Assembly: GCA_022573815.1 (NCBI GenBank)
Contig: JACZTG010000015.1
Coordinates: 1-53,614, forward strand
DNA length: 53,614 nt
DNA from: Candidatus Neomarinimicrobiota bacterium
GTDB lineage: Bacteria; Fidelibacterota; SORT01
Direction: 5' to 3'
Below are positions 1 through 8,814 of the stretch, in pieces. Positions within the stretch are counted from its first letter, which is position 1. The number at the start of each line of letters is the position of its first letter. Both the position numbers and the translations under genes were made by a program. The notes below the pieces were generated by a model, which was given only the letters and a program-made list of their open reading frames with translations, was not told the origin of the DNA and made no database searches.

Positions 1-1
1 T

Positions 2-2440
2 GCGACTATAGAAGAAATGTTCTTAACTCAATGGTCAGATCCTGATCTTGGTGATTTTGGAGATGATTTTGCAGGAAGCGTTCCGGAACTCAGTCTCGGA
101 TATACTTACAACTCTTCATCGATAGATGTTGCCTTTAGAGACTTTGGCCTCCCGCCTCCGGCAGTTGGATATGATTTCTTCCAGGGTCCGATTGTTGACT
201 CTCCGGGAGATTCCGCAATATTTAATTTGAAAGTAGTTCATGATAAGAGAAATCTACCAATGTCCTCTTTTGTATTCTTTGCGGCGGGCAGCTCAATCTC
301 CGATCCGCCTCTTGGTACTTATGAAGGAACTATTCAATGGTACAACCTGATGCACGGTTTAATTCCTACGTCGGGTAACCCCTTTGTAGATCCAAATACG
401 GGAATAGCAACAAAATTTACTCTATCCGGTGATCCCAAAACCGGAGAAGGCTGGGTAGATGGTAATCCGTTAGGACCGGGCGATAGAAGATTCCTGCTTT
501 CAGCAGGTCCATTTACAATGGCGTTTCAAGATACACAGGAACTTGTTATTTCTCTAATAGCAGGTATAGGTGGTGATAGAATATCAAGTATTGATGTTTT
601 GAAATTTTATGATATCACCGCTCAAAATGCTTTTGATAACTTGTTTGACCTGCCGACTCCACCGGCAGCGCCAAGGGCTACTGCTATTGCTTTAGATAAA
701 CAGATAGTTATTGCGTGGGGTAATGAAGCCGGCAACGTTGAAAATACTGAAGTCAATTCGGATAGTAAAGGATATACATTCGAAGGATATAACGTTTATC
801 AATTGCCTTCTGTGACATCCACATTGGCTGAGGCGACCAAACTGGTGACATTCGATGTTGCAAATGAAATTACAACAATTCTTGATCCGACGTTCGAGCC
901 GGTTAGTGGGCAGATACTGCTTCTTCCTTCCCAAATAGGCAAGAATTCAGGTATTGAAAGGTCACTGATAATTAACACTGACTCAGATGGAAACGGGATA
1001 ACCAATTATCACGAATATTATTACGCGGTAACGGCGTATAACAATAATTCAAGCGCTGATGTTCCTGTTCATGCGTTGGAAAGTCCGCCTGTAATTCTTA
1101 CGGTAATTCCACAGCCTGCAGATGCAGGAGTGAGATATGCATTCACTGCAGGTCAGATGCTTACCAGTGCGGGAGATGACTCTTCAATTACACATACCGG
1201 AACTGCAAATGCTACCGCAGAAGTCCAGATTCTGGATCCATCCTCGACAATCACCGCTGATTGGACATTAACTATGAATGGTGATGGAGCCGGTTCTTTC
1301 TGGTATAATCTTGAAAATCCGGTTGACGGTGTTGTTCTTGGCAATTTGACAAACCTTTCAAGCGATGATGACAGAATTATGCGGAAAGGTATGACTGTAA
1401 AAGTATTGGGTAGTTTTGATGCTCCTGTTACATGGTTCGATGATAACACTGTTGGCGCAAACTTAAGCTTCTGGGGCGACTCTCAGTTATTCGGTTCCGC
1501 AACAGGTTTCTGGTTTGAATTTGGATCACCAGTTCCAGTACCGACAATTAACCAGGCACAGATTGATCTCGAATACAGGTTCACCGGCGTAGCTTCTGAT
1601 AATGACAGCCCTGTCACTTCTGGCGGTTCATTTTCCACTCAGTGGCCACGGGATGCATTTGGTGGAACTGGAACAGAACCCAATGTACAACTGCGAATTC
1701 CGTTTGAGCTCTGGGACATTGAAAGTAATGACGGTGCCGGAAGACAGTTAGAAGTAGCCGTTATAAACAGAAATGCTGATGCAGGTGCTCCTACTGATTA
1801 TATTCCTTATGATAGTGGCCAACCCAACAACAATCCCGGAGCATCAGATGGTTTTGGAACATCAGCCAATGCACGCTGGCGGATGGCAGGTAGAGACTAT
1901 ATAGTCGTTCTCAATAGGGATTATCAAGATGACGCAAATTTTGTGCGCTCCATAGTAGATCCATCTGCAACATGGATGCACTTCTTTGAACAAGGTGGCG
2001 CGTCTGTCTGGGCAACCGGAGATGTGCATACTATGAATTTTGCTAATCCATTACAGGTTGGTCTGGATACATTTACATTCTCAACCACTGCGCCGGCAGC
2101 AACTGATGCGGCACAGGACAAGGATCATAAGGCAATAAATGTTTTCCCGAACCCATATTTAGGAGTTAACAACTTTGAAGTTACAAGGAGTGTTCGTTGG
2201 GTGAGGTTTACGCATTTACCAGCAAAAGCAACAATTAGGATATTCAATTTGGCTGGAATACATGTAGCCACAGTAAATAAAAACGATAACTTGCAACACG
2301 TTGATTGGAATTTGAATAACTGGAATAGTCTACCGGTAGCTAGTGGCATATACTTAGCCCATGTTTCTTTAGAGAATGGTTTTGAGAAAACTCTAAAACT
2401 GATGATTGTTCAAGAGCAACAATTCCTACAGAATTTCTAA
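2..2440 (+). CDS. Secreted protein with FnIII-like region and type IX-like C-terminal sorting tail (5' partial)
   Basis: The reading frame is open to the left edge, so the start and signal peptide lie outside the window. At about 650-1100 there is a fibronectin-III-like stretch (opening PPAAPRATAIALDKQIVIAW, ending YYYAVTAYNNN). The last 90 residues (about 2130-2437) begin NVFPNPYLGVN and continue with IRIFNLAGIHVATV and SGIYLAHVSLENG. This is the beta-sandwich pattern of Por/T9SS (FlgD-like) C-terminal sorting domains, which direct export and are cleaved at the outer membrane. The middle is beta-rich with no catalytic motif that I recognise. A PorV/PorQ-like gene follows 63 bases downstream of the stop. 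The function of the mature protein is unknown; secretion by a type IX-like route is inferred from the tail. Confidence 0.8.
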   Translation, partial: ATIEEMFLTQWSDPDLGDFGDDFAGSVPELSLGYTYNSSSIDVAFRDFGLPPPAVGYDFFQGPIVDSPGDSAIFNLKVVHDKRNLPMSSFVFFAAGSSISDPPLGTYEGTIQWYNLMHGLIPTSGNPFVDPNTGIATKFTLSGDPKTGEGWVDGNPLGPGDRRFLLSAGPFTMAFQDTQELVISLIAGIGGDRISSIDVLKFYDITAQNAFDNLFDLPTPPAAPRATAIALDKQIVIAWGNEAGNVENTEVNSDSKGYTFEGYNVYQLPSVTSTLAEATKLVTFDVANEITTILDPTFEPVSGQILLLPSQIGKNSGIERSLIINTDSDGNGITNYHEYYYAVTAYNNNSSADVPVHALESPPVILTVIPQPADAGVRYAFTAGQMLTSAGDDSSITHTGTANATAEVQILDPSSTITADWTLTMNGDGAGSFWYNLENPVDGVVLGNLTNLSSDDDRIMRKGMTVKVLGSFDAPVTWFDDNTVGANLSFWGDSQLFGSATGFWFEFGSPVPVPTINQAQIDLEYRFTGVASDNDSPVTSGGSFSTQWPRDAFGGTGTEPNVQLRIPFELWDIESNDGAGRQLEVAVINRNADAGAPTDYIPYDSGQPNNNPGASDGFGTSANARWRMAGRDYIVVLNRDYQDDANFVRSIVDPSATWMHFFEQGGASVWATGDVHTMNFANPLQVGLDTFTFSTTAPAATDAAQDKDHKAINVFPNPYLGVNNFEVTRSVRWVRFTHLPAKATIRIFNLAGIHVATVNKNDNLQHVDWNLNNWNSLPVASGIYLAHVSLENGFEKTLKLMIVQEQQFLQNF

Positions 2441-2503
2441 GGGTGACCAATAATGAATAAAACCATAGAAATTCTAAAAACAACAGTAGGTAGGAGAAAT
2501 ATT

Positions 2504-3559
2504 ATGAAGGGTAAATTTGTAAATATTTTATCAGCTGGAATTCTGATACTGCTGCTGTCTCAATCGATAGCGTTTGCAGGCGGCAGAGCCAGGGCTGGAA
2601 CATCAGCTGGCGCTCAGCTCTTGATTCCGGTGGGAGTACGTGGAATCGCAATAGGCGGTTCAAACGTCGCGAGCATTGGCGGAATAGAAGCGATGTTCTG
2701 GAATCCGGCCGGTATGGCAGTCAACAACAATAAGACAACCGCGCTCTTCTCACGAATGTCATATATTGCTGATATGGACATGAGTTATGGCGCTATCATG
2801 ACCAATGTAGCCGGCGTAGGTACGTTTGGATTTAGCCTAAAAAGTCTTGATGTTGGAGATATTGCCGTTACAACCGAAAATAATCCTGATGGTACAGGCG
2901 AGATTGAATCTCCCAGTTTCTTTATTTTGGGAGTATCTTTCGCGCGTAATCTTAGTGACCGGGTATCAGTTGGTCTGAATACAAAAGTAATTAACGAAAC
3001 ATTTGCTAATGTAGGAGCTACCGGTTTTGCAGTGGACATCGGTGTTCAATACAGCGGATTAGGCGGTGTTGAAGGCTTGACATTAGGCGTAGTAATGAAG
3101 AATTTTGGTACGCCGATGAGCTATTCGGGATCAGGGCTTTTGACAAGAGCGGAGGCTGACGATTTTTCTCGACCAAGTTCTTTATTCGGGATTCAAACAC
3201 AATCAGATGAATTGCCTTCTACACTTGAATTAGGCACTTCTTATACTCTGCGATCAGGTGAAAATAATACACTGAATTTATCGGCTACTTTTGTTAACGA
3301 TAACTTCCAATCTGACTTTGGTAGGATTGGCGCAGAATATGTAATGAATGATATGATATCGCTTAGAGGTGGTTTTCAAACAAACATTAGCGAGATCGAC
3401 GTCGAAAGTGGAGACTCAAATAAAGACATTTTTGGATTAACACTCGGCGCAGGATTGGAGATCGAATCCGGTGGTCTTGATTTGACACTTGGTTATGCAT
3501 TCAGAGACGTTGATGTTTTTGATGCCAACCATGTGTTCTCATTGGAAATTGGTTTCTAA
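2504..3559 (+). CDS. PorV/PorQ family outer-membrane beta-barrel protein
   Basis: This is a 351-residue protein with a signal peptide (MKGKFVNILSAGILILLLSQ, cleaved near AFAGG). An N-terminal signature follows (AGTSAGAQLLIPVGVRGIA, then EAMFWNPAGMA) that is typical of PorV/PorQ (FadL-like) barrels. The rest is alternating beta-strand sequence ending in the aromatic VFSLEIGF expected of an outer-membrane barrel. In Bacteroidota, PorV shuttles type IX cargo to the surface, and the adjacent upstream gene carries a type IX-like tail. I chose the ATG at 2504 because AGGAG sits at 2492-2496, seven bases ahead. An upstream in-frame ATG at 2453 would put an unusual 17-residue charged extension before the signal peptide. 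The family call is solid; the role in secretion is inferred. Confidence 0.85.
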   Translation: MKGKFVNILSAGILILLLSQSIAFAGGRARAGTSAGAQLLIPVGVRGIAIGGSNVASIGGIEAMFWNPAGMAVNNNKTTALFSRMSYIADMDMSYGAIMTNVAGVGTFGFSLKSLDVGDIAVTTENNPDGTGEIESPSFFILGVSFARNLSDRVSVGLNTKVINETFANVGATGFAVDIGVQYSGLGGVEGLTLGVVMKNFGTPMSYSGSGLLTRAEADDFSRPSSLFGIQTQSDELPSTLELGTSYTLRSGENNTLNLSATFVNDNFQSDFGRIGAEYVMNDMISLRGGFQTNISEIDVESGDSNKDIFGLTLGAGLEIESGGLDLTLGYAFRDVDVFDANHVFSLEIGF

Positions 3560-3582
3560 TTTCAGTCTAAAAATATATTAAT

Positions 3583-3620
3583 AAAAATACCCTGCCTAAT
3601 TTGGCAGGGTATTTTTATTT
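3583..3620 (+). terminator. Rho-independent terminator after the PorV/PorQ-like gene
   Basis: A 14-bp perfect stem (3583-3596 with 3603-3616) has a GC core CCCTGCC/GGCAGGG and a 6-base loop, followed by a T-rich run. Because the A-tract on the other side is also present, it could act in both directions. Confidence 0.9.
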
Positions 3621-3655
3621 TCTCGGTCATTATTCAGAATTAATTGGAGAATACC

Positions 3656-4642
3656 ATGAAACAAATACTCTATCTACTATTCTTTTTGTTACTGATTACA
3701 TCAAACCTGTATGCTCAGAATTATCCCTCGGCGATTCGCAAAGCTAATACCTATTCAATTGTGGCTTATGACAAAGAAAGCAATCAAATGGGTGTGGCGG
3801 TTCAATCCCACTATTTCGGTGTCGGATCAATAGTAACATGGGCTAAGCCGGGTGTGGGTGCAGTTGCGACACAATCAATAGTGGAGGTTAGCTATGGACC
3901 TCTTGGATTAAGTCTTATGGAGGCGGGTAAAACGGCTGTACAAGCCCTTAGAGGTCTTTTAGCGGCAGATCCAAGCTCCGATGTACGGCAGGTGGCTATG
4001 GTGGACGCTAATGGTATCGTATCTGCTCATACCGGGGCTAATTGTATAGCCGAAGCCGGGGATCATATTGGTGAACATTATTCTACACAGGCGAATATAA
4101 TGCTCAAGAATACGGTGTGGGAAGCTATGGGAAAGGCATACGAGAAGACGGATGGAGAATTTGTTGACAGGTTATTAGCTGCGTTAGATGCTGCTCAATC
4201 TGAAGGCGGCGATTTAAGGGGAAAACAGTCAGCTGCTTTGATTATAGTATCAATTGATCCGATTGGAAATGTTTATTTGGATCGGCCATACGATTTGAGG
4301 GTAGAAGATTCGAGCGAGCCGCTAAAAGAGCTAAGGCGTTTGGTTTATGTAGCAAAGGCTTATAATCATGTCAGCAGAGGAGATGATTATGCGGCTGAGG
4401 AAAAATTTGATGAGGCGTTGGAAGAATACAAATTAGGAATGCAAATGCTGCCGGACAATGTTGAGCTGCGGTTTTGGTATGCAACTACTCTTGTAATGGT
4501 TGATAAAGTCAAAGAATCATTGCCGGAATTTAAGTGGGTATTCAAAAGGGAACCAATATGGAAAAAGCTTGTCCCGAGACTTAGCGCCAGTGGATTTTTG
4601 CCTGATGATAACAAAATTATTAAAAAGATTCTGAAGCAGTAG
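3656..4642 (+). CDS. Secreted DUF1028 family protein with C-terminal helical extension
   Basis: The start is ATG 3656 with GGAGA at 3646-3650; a TTG at 3644 overlaps that ribosome site and is rejected. The protein has 328 residues with a signal peptide (MKQILYLLFFLLLITSNLYA). Residues 20-220 are the DUF1028 domain: TYSIVAYDKESNQMGVAVQS near the start, then GVGAVATQS, SAHTGANCIAEAGDHIGEHY and an RGKQSAALIIV strand near the end. DUF1028 has an Ntn-hydrolase-like fold by established family knowledge, but its substrate is unknown. Residues 225-328 are helical with a TPR-like repeat (DYAAEEKFDEALEEYKLGMQ), an arrangement known for part of this family. It is monocistronic as far as can be seen and runs into the convergent lipoprotein operon with only 6 bases between. 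Confidence 0.82.
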   Translation: MKQILYLLFFLLLITSNLYAQNYPSAIRKANTYSIVAYDKESNQMGVAVQSHYFGVGSIVTWAKPGVGAVATQSIVEVSYGPLGLSLMEAGKTAVQALRGLLAADPSSDVRQVAMVDANGIVSAHTGANCIAEAGDHIGEHYSTQANIMLKNTVWEAMGKAYEKTDGEFVDRLLAALDAAQSEGGDLRGKQSAALIIVSIDPIGNVYLDRPYDLRVEDSSEPLKELRRLVYVAKAYNHVSRGDDYAAEEKFDEALEEYKLGMQMLPDNVELRFWYATTLVMVDKVKESLPEFKWVFKREPIWKKLVPRLSASGFLPDDNKIIKKILKQ

Positions 4643-4648
4643 AAAAGT

Positions 4649-5254
4649 CTAGCTAATTTTAATATATAATGCGCTTAACTTAAATATATTGGTAATTATA
4701 TGAGGTGTGCCGGGAAACAGCTGGATTTTAGCTAAAGCATTGATTCTTACAGTTCGCTCATCCCCATTTTCTAAATAAAAATAATCCCACATTTTGACAG
4801 AATTATCAGTCTCATGGAACCATTCGATTTCAACATAGAAAGTATCCCCCGGGTCTAAGGTAATATATGACGAATCAATGTGAGAAGGGATTCCGATCGG
4901 AGGGAATTCACTATATTGAGAAAGTAAAAAAGTTTTTCCGACAGAAGGGTCTTCTTCTAACCATATTTCGAAAGTGCCGTTGATTGAATCCGCCAGGCCT
5001 TGCAGAGTTTCATCAAATATGTTTATCAACTGTAAATGATATACTATGGGGGGAGGGTGTTTTGTACTTATATTTAAAGGGTCTCGTGTGAAAGTAAATG
5101 TTGTTCCGCTGTCAGCAGTCTGGAAAATAGTCTCGAATAATTGAACCGGTGTTGCTTCTCTGGTAGGAAGAGATTCCTCGCAGCTCATTGAAAGAACAGT
5201 TAAAGTAAAAAAACTGAATAATATTGAAAAAATAGAATTCATACGATATTTCAA
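4649..5254 (-). CDS. Putative lipoprotein, paralogue of the gene just upstream
   Basis: I do not recognise the family. It has about 200 residues with a hydrophobic leader (SIFSILFSFFTLTVLSMSC) ending at a Cys followed by EESLPTREATPVQLF, read as a relaxed lipobox. The body is beta-rich: LINIFDETLQGLADSINGTF, then DPGDTFYVEIEW. It aligns by eye along its whole length with the 5251-5847 product (shared CEESLP, TFTFTRDP/SFTITRDP, INIFDETLQG, LDPGDTF/IDPGDTF, KIQLFPGTP/KIQLFRELP). It therefore arose by tandem duplication. The start is uncertain: a TTG at 5254 overlaps the upstream stop as TTGA, or an ATG at 5242 gives a cleaner signal peptide. It is last in an operon behind a TonB-dependent receptor, so it may be the surface or periplasmic partner of that receptor (inference). 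Confidence 0.75.
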   Translation of the reverse strand: MKYRMNSIFSILFSFFTLTVLSMSCEESLPTREATPVQLFETIFQTADSGTTFTFTRDPLNISTKHPPPIVYHLQLINIFDETLQGLADSINGTFEIWLEEDPSVGKTFLLSQYSEFPPIGIPSHIDSSYITLDPGDTFYVEIEWFHETDNSVKMWDYFYLENGDERTVRINALAKIQLFPGTPHIITNIFKLSALYIKIS

Positions 5255-5847
5255 CTATTTTTAATGTAAAGGATATGAAGTTGGAGTAATTCGGATACTA
5301 TTACCGGTAGCTCTCTAAAAAGTTGGATTTTTACTAATACACTTATATTTACAAGTTTAGAGGAACCGTTAACCATTCCCAAATATTCCCATACTTTGTC
5401 CGTGCCCTCGACTTCGTGAGGCCAGGAAATTTCGACAAAAAAAGTATCGCCTGGATCAATTGTCAAGAAAGAATTCTGTATCAGAGATGGTGTTCCAGTA
5501 GTAGGAAATTCGTTGTCTTTAGTCAATACATACGTATTGCCAGCGAGATTTATATCGTCGGCAATCCAAATATCAACTGAGCCGGTGATATTTTCCGAAC
5601 TACCCTGTAATGTTTCATCAAATATGTTAATCAAAGCAAACCGTATTCTAACCGGAGCAGGATGTGGAAAATTAAATGCCGCAGGGTCTCTCGTGATAGT
5701 GAAAGATGTTCTACCGTCAGCAGTACTAAGATATGTAGAAAATAAATCAACAGGAATTTCATTTCTGCTCGGCAACGATTCCTCGCAGCTGATCATAGTT
5801 ATGCTTGATAAAAATGAGAGCAATATAATTTTAAGGGATTTATTCAC
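5251..5847 (-). CDS. Putative lipoprotein, first of the tandem pair behind the TonB-dependent receptor
   Basis: This 198-residue protein has a GTG start at 5847, 20 bases after the receptor stop. The leader MNKSLKIILLSFLSSITMISC ends in a Cys followed by EESLPSRNEIPVDLF. The lipobox is non-canonical (M-I-S before Cys), so lipidation is likely but not certain. The mature part is beta-strand-rich with an immunoglobulin-like feel and contains INIFDETLQGSSENITGSVD and TIDPGDTFFVEISW. No enzyme motif is visible. It is a paralogue of the 4649-5254 product, and the two genes overlap by 4 bases, so they are co-translated. A substrate-binding or receptor-accessory lipoprotein is plausible, but it does not look like SusD. 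Confidence 0.76.
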   Translation of the reverse strand: MNKSLKIILLSFLSSITMISCEESLPSRNEIPVDLFSTYLSTADGRTSFTITRDPAAFNFPHPAPVRIRFALINIFDETLQGSSENITGSVDIWIADDINLAGNTYVLTKDNEFPTTGTPSLIQNSFLTIDPGDTFFVEISWPHEVEGTDKVWEYLGMVNGSSKLVNISVLVKIQLFRELPVIVSELLQLHILYIKNS

Positions 5848-5867
5848 TAAATTGTAAGTGATGAAAA

Positions 5868-8468
5868 TTATAAATCTACAGTGATCCCGATGAAAGATCT
5901 TCTGCCAATATTAAACGCTGAAGGGTCATCCAATTCTCCTCCGAGTTTTCCGGAGGAATCTGCCCAGATAGCGTTCTTCGAGTCCAGCAGGTTCCGGGAA
6001 GTGAAATAAACCATCACGGATCTGCCTGAAAGTTTGCCTTTAGATCTTGTTAAAATAAATCGTTTGGATAGTTGTATATCGACTATTTTAGAGGAAGGAA
6101 GTCTTCTATTATTGGGAATGAATGGTTGATCGGGATTTTCAGCGGTAACTCCATCAGATGAAGGAAAAAACGTGAATGGTCGGCCGGAATGCACCTCCCA
6201 GAGAAGTGAAAAAAGGTAATTGTTTGATGTTTCAAATAGAAGATCACCCTTAAAGGTATGTCTTTGATCCCAACTCATAAAATAAATTTGTGAGGGTACT
6301 TCAAATCCCCATTGCGCGAAGTTCAGCCCCTGATCAGTGTTTTCGCTCAGACCCTTTGCTCTACCGAGGACATATGATATGTTGCCATTTAGTCTTTTGG
6401 CGCCTTTTCTAGAAATGATAAATTCAAATCCCGAAGATTTGGCGAATGGATTATTTACGAATTCTGAAAATCCATAATCTCCTGCGATTCTGCTGTTTGT
6501 GGGTATTAAAGTCCGGGAATCAATTTGGTTTGTTGTCTCTTTCTGATAATAAACAACCGAAAAACTTGAATGGGACGGTAGACGATATTTAAGACTGATT
6601 TCGATAGCTCTTGTTGTCTCGGGTTCAAGATCCGGATTACCTCTCAAAACACTATTTCCAAATCGGAACTGGGTGTTGGAGAGTCCCGAGTAGAGTTGCT
6701 CAAACAGCGGGTTTTGGAAATATTGACCAAAAGTCAGAAACATAACCGCTTTATCGGTCAACGGGGCAGAAAATCCCAATCGAGGACTTATGTTATATTT
6801 TACAGATGCGGGAACAAACGAAGAAACATTTTGTTCAAATTCGTTTTCACTTATCGGTATCAATTCGATAGCAGGCCGACTTGCGCGAGGATCAAGAAAA
6901 TCTAATCGCACTCCGACGCTCACGGTTGACCCGTCGTAACCGGAGACTATCTTATCTTGAATATATATACTTCCGGACCTTGGGCGGTATTCATAACTAT
7001 TGCTGTAATTAAGTAAATCTTCACCTAATTTCGGTTTACCGAAATAGGTTTTTCTCGGTTCGAGTTTTATGATTTCCGAGTTCACATTGAAGAGATTGAG
7101 ATTTACCCCCGCTTTGAATAGATGGCGGTCAAAGAGCTTACTCTGGATGTCAGATTTAATTGTGTAGTTTGTTTGATTTGTTTTTTCCCACCAGTTTCGA
7201 TTACCGGAAATAACGTAACGAAGGAGAATATCATATTGCCACGGCTCTACGCTTAATTGATCGGGACTTCCTTCGCCGATGCGAGACTGAATATCGTAAC
7301 GCGACAGGGAAATAGTGTATAAGATTCTGTTTGAAAGCGAATGAGACCAAAATAAAGCCAGCCTTAGGGAATCTCTCTTCCGTTTTGGTAAGCCGCTTAG
7401 ATTAAATCGCCAGCTGAATTCGTAATCACGCCATTTTCTGCTTGAATATATTCCCTGGATAGCTAATGTTTTATTCCTGCCGAAATTCATTTCTAATTTT
7501 GATAATAAATTTCCGGCGGATGAAGTTGGTGAATCGAAATATAAATCCATATCCTGCCACCATCTTGTACTTGAGGAGTTAAAATTTCCCGACACAAGAT
7601 AACTCAAATTAGAATTCCTCAGAGGACCGCTTAAATACAGCTCCGCTTCAGATTCCTTGCTGTGTTCTGTCCCACCCTGAAGGTTATCCGATTTAAATCG
7701 AAATGATCTAACAGTTTTATCCTTACTTGTGGATGTTGAAATATTGATTACACCCGAAAGGGCATCGCCGTATTCGGCGTCAATACCACCGGTTTGGAGA
7801 GTGTATCTCTCTATGGAACTCTTAGGTAAATCGGTGCCGAGACCTCCGGTTATCAAGTCATTGGCCGGCAAGCCGTCTATTAGGTATAAGACTTCATTTC
7901 GTCTGCCGCCTCTGATATAACCATCACGAGTCACTCCTACCTGCAAACCCGCAATTTCTTCGAGTGTATTAACCGGAATATTCTGAATTTTCTCTCTGCC
8001 CAATTCATGTAAAGAGCCGGTAATATCCCGTCTGATTAAAGGTGATGCGGCTTCCACTACTACTTCTTCCATTGAAAGTGTTGATTGTTTCAATATTATG
8101 TCCAAAGAAGAGATTATATCAGGTAATATAGTAACATTCTGATAGATGACGGCCTGATATCCAATCATAGAAAATCTGATGTCATAGGAGCCGTATTTAA
8201 TGTTGAATATTAAAAAATTACCTTTGCTGTCGGTTGCCGCACCCATTGATGTGCCTGTCAGTACCACTGAAGCGCCTATAAGTGGTTTCCCATTTTCGTC
8301 CTTTATGCTGCCGTTGAGGGCACCGGTATCTCCCGCTGTGGCGAAATCAGGTAATATTAACGACACAAGTAGAAGGGTAAGGGTAACTATAAAAATGTGC
8401 CTGATGATATATAGCGACAAAACAGGTGTTTCCCGCTTCACGGTAAAATTTGTGTGATTCAGTAACAT
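5868..8468 (-). CDS. TonB-dependent outer-membrane receptor with N-terminal carboxypeptidase-like domain
   Basis: The protein has 866 residues. A signal or anchor segment (YIIRHIFIVTLTLLLVSLILP) lies at about 20-40. Residues 48-130 form a CarboxypepD_reg-like domain (GSIKDENGKPLIGASVVLTG), as found in SusC/FecA-type receptors. Residues 135-250 form the plug (MEEVVVEA opening, YIRGGRRNEVLYLIDGLPAND, EYGDALSGVINIST). The remainder is a beta-barrel ending FNIGRRSFIGITVDL. It imports a ligand using TonB energy from the inner membrane; the ligand cannot be told from sequence. It is the first gene of a minus-strand operon with two paralogous lipoproteins. At 866 residues it is shorter than typical SusC proteins and no SusD is present. 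The ATG at 8468 has only a very close AGG upstream, so the exact start is uncertain. Confidence 0.9.
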   Translation of the reverse strand: MLLNHTNFTVKRETPVLSLYIIRHIFIVTLTLLLVSLILPDFATAGDTGALNGSIKDENGKPLIGASVVLTGTSMGAATDSKGNFLIFNIKYGSYDIRFSMIGYQAVIYQNVTILPDIISSLDIILKQSTLSMEEVVVEAASPLIRRDITGSLHELGREKIQNIPVNTLEEIAGLQVGVTRDGYIRGGRRNEVLYLIDGLPANDLITGGLGTDLPKSSIERYTLQTGGIDAEYGDALSGVINISTSTSKDKTVRSFRFKSDNLQGGTEHSKESEAELYLSGPLRNSNLSYLVSGNFNSSSTRWWQDMDLYFDSPTSSAGNLLSKLEMNFGRNKTLAIQGIYSSRKWRDYEFSWRFNLSGLPKRKRDSLRLALFWSHSLSNRILYTISLSRYDIQSRIGEGSPDQLSVEPWQYDILLRYVISGNRNWWEKTNQTNYTIKSDIQSKLFDRHLFKAGVNLNLFNVNSEIIKLEPRKTYFGKPKLGEDLLNYSNSYEYRPRSGSIYIQDKIVSGYDGSTVSVGVRLDFLDPRASRPAIELIPISENEFEQNVSSFVPASVKYNISPRLGFSAPLTDKAVMFLTFGQYFQNPLFEQLYSGLSNTQFRFGNSVLRGNPDLEPETTRAIEISLKYRLPSHSSFSVVYYQKETTNQIDSRTLIPTNSRIAGDYGFSEFVNNPFAKSSGFEFIISRKGAKRLNGNISYVLGRAKGLSENTDQGLNFAQWGFEVPSQIYFMSWDQRHTFKGDLLFETSNNYLFSLLWEVHSGRPFTFFPSSDGVTAENPDQPFIPNNRRLPSSKIVDIQLSKRFILTRSKGKLSGRSVMVYFTSRNLLDSKNAIWADSSGKLGGELDDPSAFNIGRRSFIGITVDL

Positions 8469-8522
8469 CCTACAATCTAAATGCTGGATATATAAAATGT
8501 TGACTTTTTTTGCTTTTAATAA

Positions 8523-8550
8523 ATATGTTAAGAAGTCGATATGTTAAGAA
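8523..8550. repeat. Pair of 12-bp direct repeats (candidate operator)
   Basis: ATATGTTAAGAA occurs at 8523-8534 and again at 8539-8550, 16 bp apart, followed by the palindrome ACATATGT at 8555-8562. The repeats lie 55-82 bases upstream of the receptor start, between it and the divergent tRNA promoter. This is the right place for a regulator of the receptor operon, but no regulator is identified. Confidence 0.45.
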
Positions 8551-8591
8551 ATTCACATATGTAAACTTGGTGTTCGGATTATAATAACCGC

Positions 8592-8620
8592 TTGACAAGT
8601 TTTTTAATTGATTATATATT
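8592..8620 (+). promoter_or_regulatory. Sigma-70-type promoter for tRNA-Val
   Basis: TTGACA at 8592-8597 and TATATT at 8615-8620 are separated by exactly 17 bp. The tRNA body starts 13 bases after the -10 hexamer. Confidence 0.8.
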
Positions 8621-8633
8621 TACTCCGCTGTAA

Positions 8634-8707
8634 GGGCGATTAGCTCAGTTGGTTAGAGTGCCACGCTCACATCGTGGAGGTCACTGGTTCGAGTCCAGTA
8701 TCGCCCA
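8634..8707 (+). tRNA. tRNA-Val (anticodon CAC)
   Basis: The cloverleaf is complete. The acceptor arm GGGCGAT (8634-8640) pairs with ATCGCCC (8700-8706), and A8707 is the discriminator base. The D arm is GCTC..GAGT. The anticodon arm is CCACG-CTCACAT-CGTGG, giving anticodon CAC. The T arm is ACTGG-TTCGAGT-CCAGT. The CCA end is not encoded (CGG follows), so it must be added by the CCA-adding enzyme. Confidence 0.97.
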
Positions 8708-8814
8708 CGGAAAATGGAATATATGCTTAGAATAATAAAAGGAATTGGAAAGTGAAGTCACCGGGAAATCGGAGACTGATATTTTTACCACTTCGAAAAA
8801 TAAAATTTTAATAT

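Noticed and set aside
2453-2503. Upstream ATG for the PorV/PorQ-like gene
   Set aside because: It would put 17 charged residues before the signal peptide, while ATG 2504 has AGGAG at ideal distance.
5513-5857. 114-codon plus-strand frame opposite the lipoprotein genes
   Set aside because: It is antisense to a convincing lipoprotein, has no ribosome site and no recognisable domain.
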